Shown here in pieces: positions 61,101-64,000 of a DNA stretch of 64,000 nucleotides; position 1 is the stretch's first letter, and each line of letters begins with the position of its first letter. Under the pieces are notes generated by a model. That model did no database searches. It had not been told where the DNA came from and saw only the letters and a program-made list of their open reading frames with translations. This DNA comes from Warburgia ugandensis (taxonomy: Eukaryota; Streptophyta; Magnoliopsida; Canellales; Canellaceae): contig CP141127.1 of the NCBI GenBank assembly GCA_035236585.1, positions 51,148,001-51,212,000 on the forward strand, read 5' to 3'. The position numbers and the translations under genes are program-made.

Positions 61101-64000
61101 AGGGCATTTTTGCAACTAAAAGATTATAAAAAAAAAAAGAAGGATTTGAAATGCAGGAGACCATTTTGATAATGACACTCTCCCTCCGTCTTTGCGTTTG
61201 CACAACATCTGCATTGGGAAAGATATTGGGAGGTCGCACTGCCCACCTTTAGTCACTATTTGCATCACCGGGAATTAATGTAACTACTGAAATTTTAAAG
61301 TACTACTTGGAAGATTGGATTGAACATGAGGATGAATGTTTTAAAAATATTGCATTTTAGAAGTTGGAATTTGTTGAAAATATTATCATAATTAGATTCA
61401 ATTTGAAAAATGGAATCCAATGACTCAAAGAGCACTGAAAATGGAGTTTGGATGAAGAAGTTATAAGCATTAGAACTTGAAGGGCTGTTTTGATAATAAC
61501 ACCTTCCCTCTGTCTCCTCGTCTTCATTAAGAAGGATGGAAGGCAGTTGCAGTACCAACCTCCAGTCATAGTTTGCAGTGCTAGGAAATTATGTAACTAG
61601 TAGAACTTTAAAGTCTTATTTTGAAGATTGGATTGAATAGGCAAATGATTGTTTTAATAATTTTGAATTGAGAAATTGTTAAAAATATTCTCATAATTAG
61701 ATTCAATTTGAAAATTGGAATCCAATGACATAAAGAACACTTAAAATAGAGTTTGAATGAAAAAGTTATGAGCATTTGAAGTTAAAGGCTTTTTGGTAAT
61801 TAAAAGATTTAAAAAAAGGATTCAAAATGAAGGGGGCAATTTTGATAACTACACCCTCACTCTGTCTCCACGTCTATGCCATGTCTACACGGCATTTGCT
61901 CCAAGAAAGATGGTAGGCAGTCGCCCCGCCCACCTTTAGGCACCGTTTGCAGCACCAGGAAATAATGTAACTACCCAATTTTTAAAGTCCTACTTGGAAG
62001 ATTGGATTGAACAAGAGGATGAATGTCTTTTTTTTATAAATTTTGAATTTGTTGAAAATATTCTCATAATTAGATTCTATTTAAAAAATGGAATCCAACG
62101 ACACAAAAAACACTCAAGATAGGGTTTGGATGATAAAGTTATCCGCATTTGAAGTTGAAGGCATTTTGATAATTAAAAGATTTAAAAAAAAAGGATTCCA
62201 AACACATGAGGGTGTTTTTATAATGGCACTCTCCCTCCATCTCTACATCTACACTACATGTGCGCATAGTAAGATGGTAGGTTATAGCACTTCCCACCTT
62301 CGATCATTGTTTGCGTCATCGGAAAATAATGTAACTACCCAAATTTAAAGTCCTATTTGGAAGATTGGATTGAACATGAGGATGAATGTTTTATAAGTGT
62401 TGAATTTAGAAGCTAGAATTTTGTTGAAAATATTCTCATAATTAGATTTTCTTAAAAAAATGAAATCCAACGACATAAAGAACACTGAAAATAGAGTTTA
62501 GCTGAAAAAGTTATGAGCATTTAAAGTTAAAGGTCATCTTGGTAATTAAAATGTTCAAAAAAGGATTCAAAATGGAGGATGCTATTTTGATAAAGAGACC
62601 TTCCCTCCGTCTCCATGTCTGTGCTAAGAAAGATCGTATGCGATCATGCCACCCATCTTCGGTCACCGTTTGCGTTGTTGGGAAATAATGTAACTACCTC
62701 AATTTTAAATTCTTATTTTGAATAGTGGATTGAATAGGTGAATGAATGTTTTATAAATTTTAGAAGTTAGAATTTTTTTGAAAATATTCTCATAGTTAGA
62801 TTCTATTCGAAAAATGGAATCCAACGACATAAAGAACATTAAAAACAGAGTTAGTATGTAAAAGTTATGAGCATTTGACTATGAAGGGCATTTTGATAAT
62901 TAAAAGATCTAAAAAAGGGGTTTAAAATGAAGCGGGCCATTTTGATGACAGCAACCTTCCTCCATCTCCACGTTTGCGCCACGTTTGCACTGTGTTTGCA
63001 CTAAGAAAGATGGTAGGCGTTCGTGTTGCTCACCGCTAGTCACTGTTTGTGGCACTAAGGAATAATGTAGCTACCCAAATTTTAATGTCCTATTTGGAAG
63101 ATTGGATTCAAAATGCAAGTGGGCATTTTGAGAATGACACTAGCCCTCCATCTATGCATCTATGTTGAGAAAGACAATAGGCAGTCATGCCGCCCAGCTT
63201 CATATCACTATTTGGTCACCGGGAAATAAGGTAACTACCTAAATTTTAAAGTGCTTTTTGGAAGAGTGGATTGAACAAGAGGATGAATAATTATAAATTT
63301 TGAAATTAGGAGTTACAATTTGTTGAAAATATTCTCATAATTGGATTCTATTTGAAAGATGTAAACCAATGACATAAAGAACACTGAAATCAAAATTTGG
63401 ATGAAGAAGTTATGAGCATTTGAAGTTGAAGGGCATTTTAATAATTAAAAGATTAGAAAAAGGATTTGAAATGTAGGGGGCCATTTTGATAATGACACCC
63501 TACCTTCGTCTCCACATTTGCAGGGAAAAGATGATAGGATGTAGCGTTGCCCACCTCTGGTCACGGTTTATGGCACCAAAAAGTAATGTAACTACCCAAA
63601 TTATAAAGTCCCATTTTTAGGATTGGATTGAACAGGACGGTGAATGTTTTAAAAATTTTGAATTATAAGTTAGAATTGGTTGAAAATATTCCCATAATTA
63701 GATTCTATTCAAAAAATGAATTCTAATGACACAAAGAACACTTAAAATGGAGTTTGGATGAAAAAGTTATGAGCATTTGAAGTTGAGTGGCATTTTGCTA
63801 ATTAAATGATTAAAAAAATTGATTCAAAACATAGGGGACCACTTTCATAACAACACCCTCCCTCCGTTTGCAGTGCTACGAAATAATGTATCTACCCCAA
63901 TTTTAAGGTCCTATTTGAAAGATTGGATTGAATAGGAGGATGAATGCTTTATAAATTTTGAATTGGGAATTTGTTGAAATAATTTGAAAATTAGATTCTA
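55179..64000 (+). repeat. LTR-derived satellite, right part, with ~360-bp unit
   Basis: About 24 forward tandem units run to the window end. Unit starts ('ataatgtaactaccc' type) lie near 55759, 56122, 56474, 57018, 57343, 57700, 58045, 58407, 58759, 59122, 59482, 59844, 60208, 60567, 60893, 61270, 61585, 61960, 62323, 62682, 63059, 63223, 63582 and 63880, mostly 345-375 bp apart. The first segment, 55179-55425, is the LTR start of the gypsy remnant itself. Each unit has an AT-rich part of about 270 bp and a GC-richer part ('gataacgacaccctccctc' to 'ccaccggtcaccg'-like). Open frames of 60-90 codons on the minus strand recur with the units and are not genes. Confidence 0.9.

Noticed and set aside
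52571..62348. Many recurrent minus-strand open frames of 60-90 codons
   Set aside because: They recur with the ~360-bp satellite unit, have differing frames and lengths, and are interrupted in most units.

Overview
The window is plant nuclear heterochromatin, most likely centromeric or pericentromeric, and I see no host protein-coding gene. The evidence is plant-type Ty3/gypsy chromovirus pol, initiator-Met tRNA primer sites, an RTE-type LINE, an Au-like SINE, a TRIM-like element and two large satellite arrays. The sequence does not show which plant it comes from.

Region 1 (1 to about 19022) is one old Ty3/gypsy chromovirus (element B) with other elements nested inside it. In order: the 5' LTR of B (about 238-2521), its primer site, a leader split by an antisense solo LTR (E, 2587-5188, perfect 5-bp target duplication), the gag start (5267-5661), a second forward LTR (A, 5662-8371) with its own primer site, an eroded interval, a third LTR-like block (C, about 11764-14525), then B's protease, reverse transcriptase, RNase H, integrase and a C-terminal chromodomain-like segment (14526-17845), a polypurine tract and a 3' LTR cut off at about 19022. 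All coding parts carry stops and frameshifts.

Region 2 (about 19023-51682) is a very AT-rich tandem satellite with a monomer of about 176 bp, in places organised as higher-order repeats of 6 and 4 monomers. About 20 monomers (41346-45016) are inverted. The array is punctuated by an Au-like SINE with a 21-bp target duplication, an RTE-type LINE, a 3.5-kb solo LTR (D), a SINE tail fragment, a TRIM-like element and an LTR fragment.

Region 3 (about 51683-64000) is a second satellite with a unit of about 360 bp. Each unit starts with what looks like the 5' terminus of a gypsy LTR. Inside this array lies an eroded gypsy pol remnant (53237-55178) ending in a polypurine tract followed directly by an LTR start and then satellite units, which suggests the satellite grew out of an LTR. 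The strongest candidate for something new is this LTR-derived satellite, abutting the 176-bp satellite without a spacer. Coordinates of repeat edges are by eye and may be off by several bases; identities quoted are rough visual estimates.
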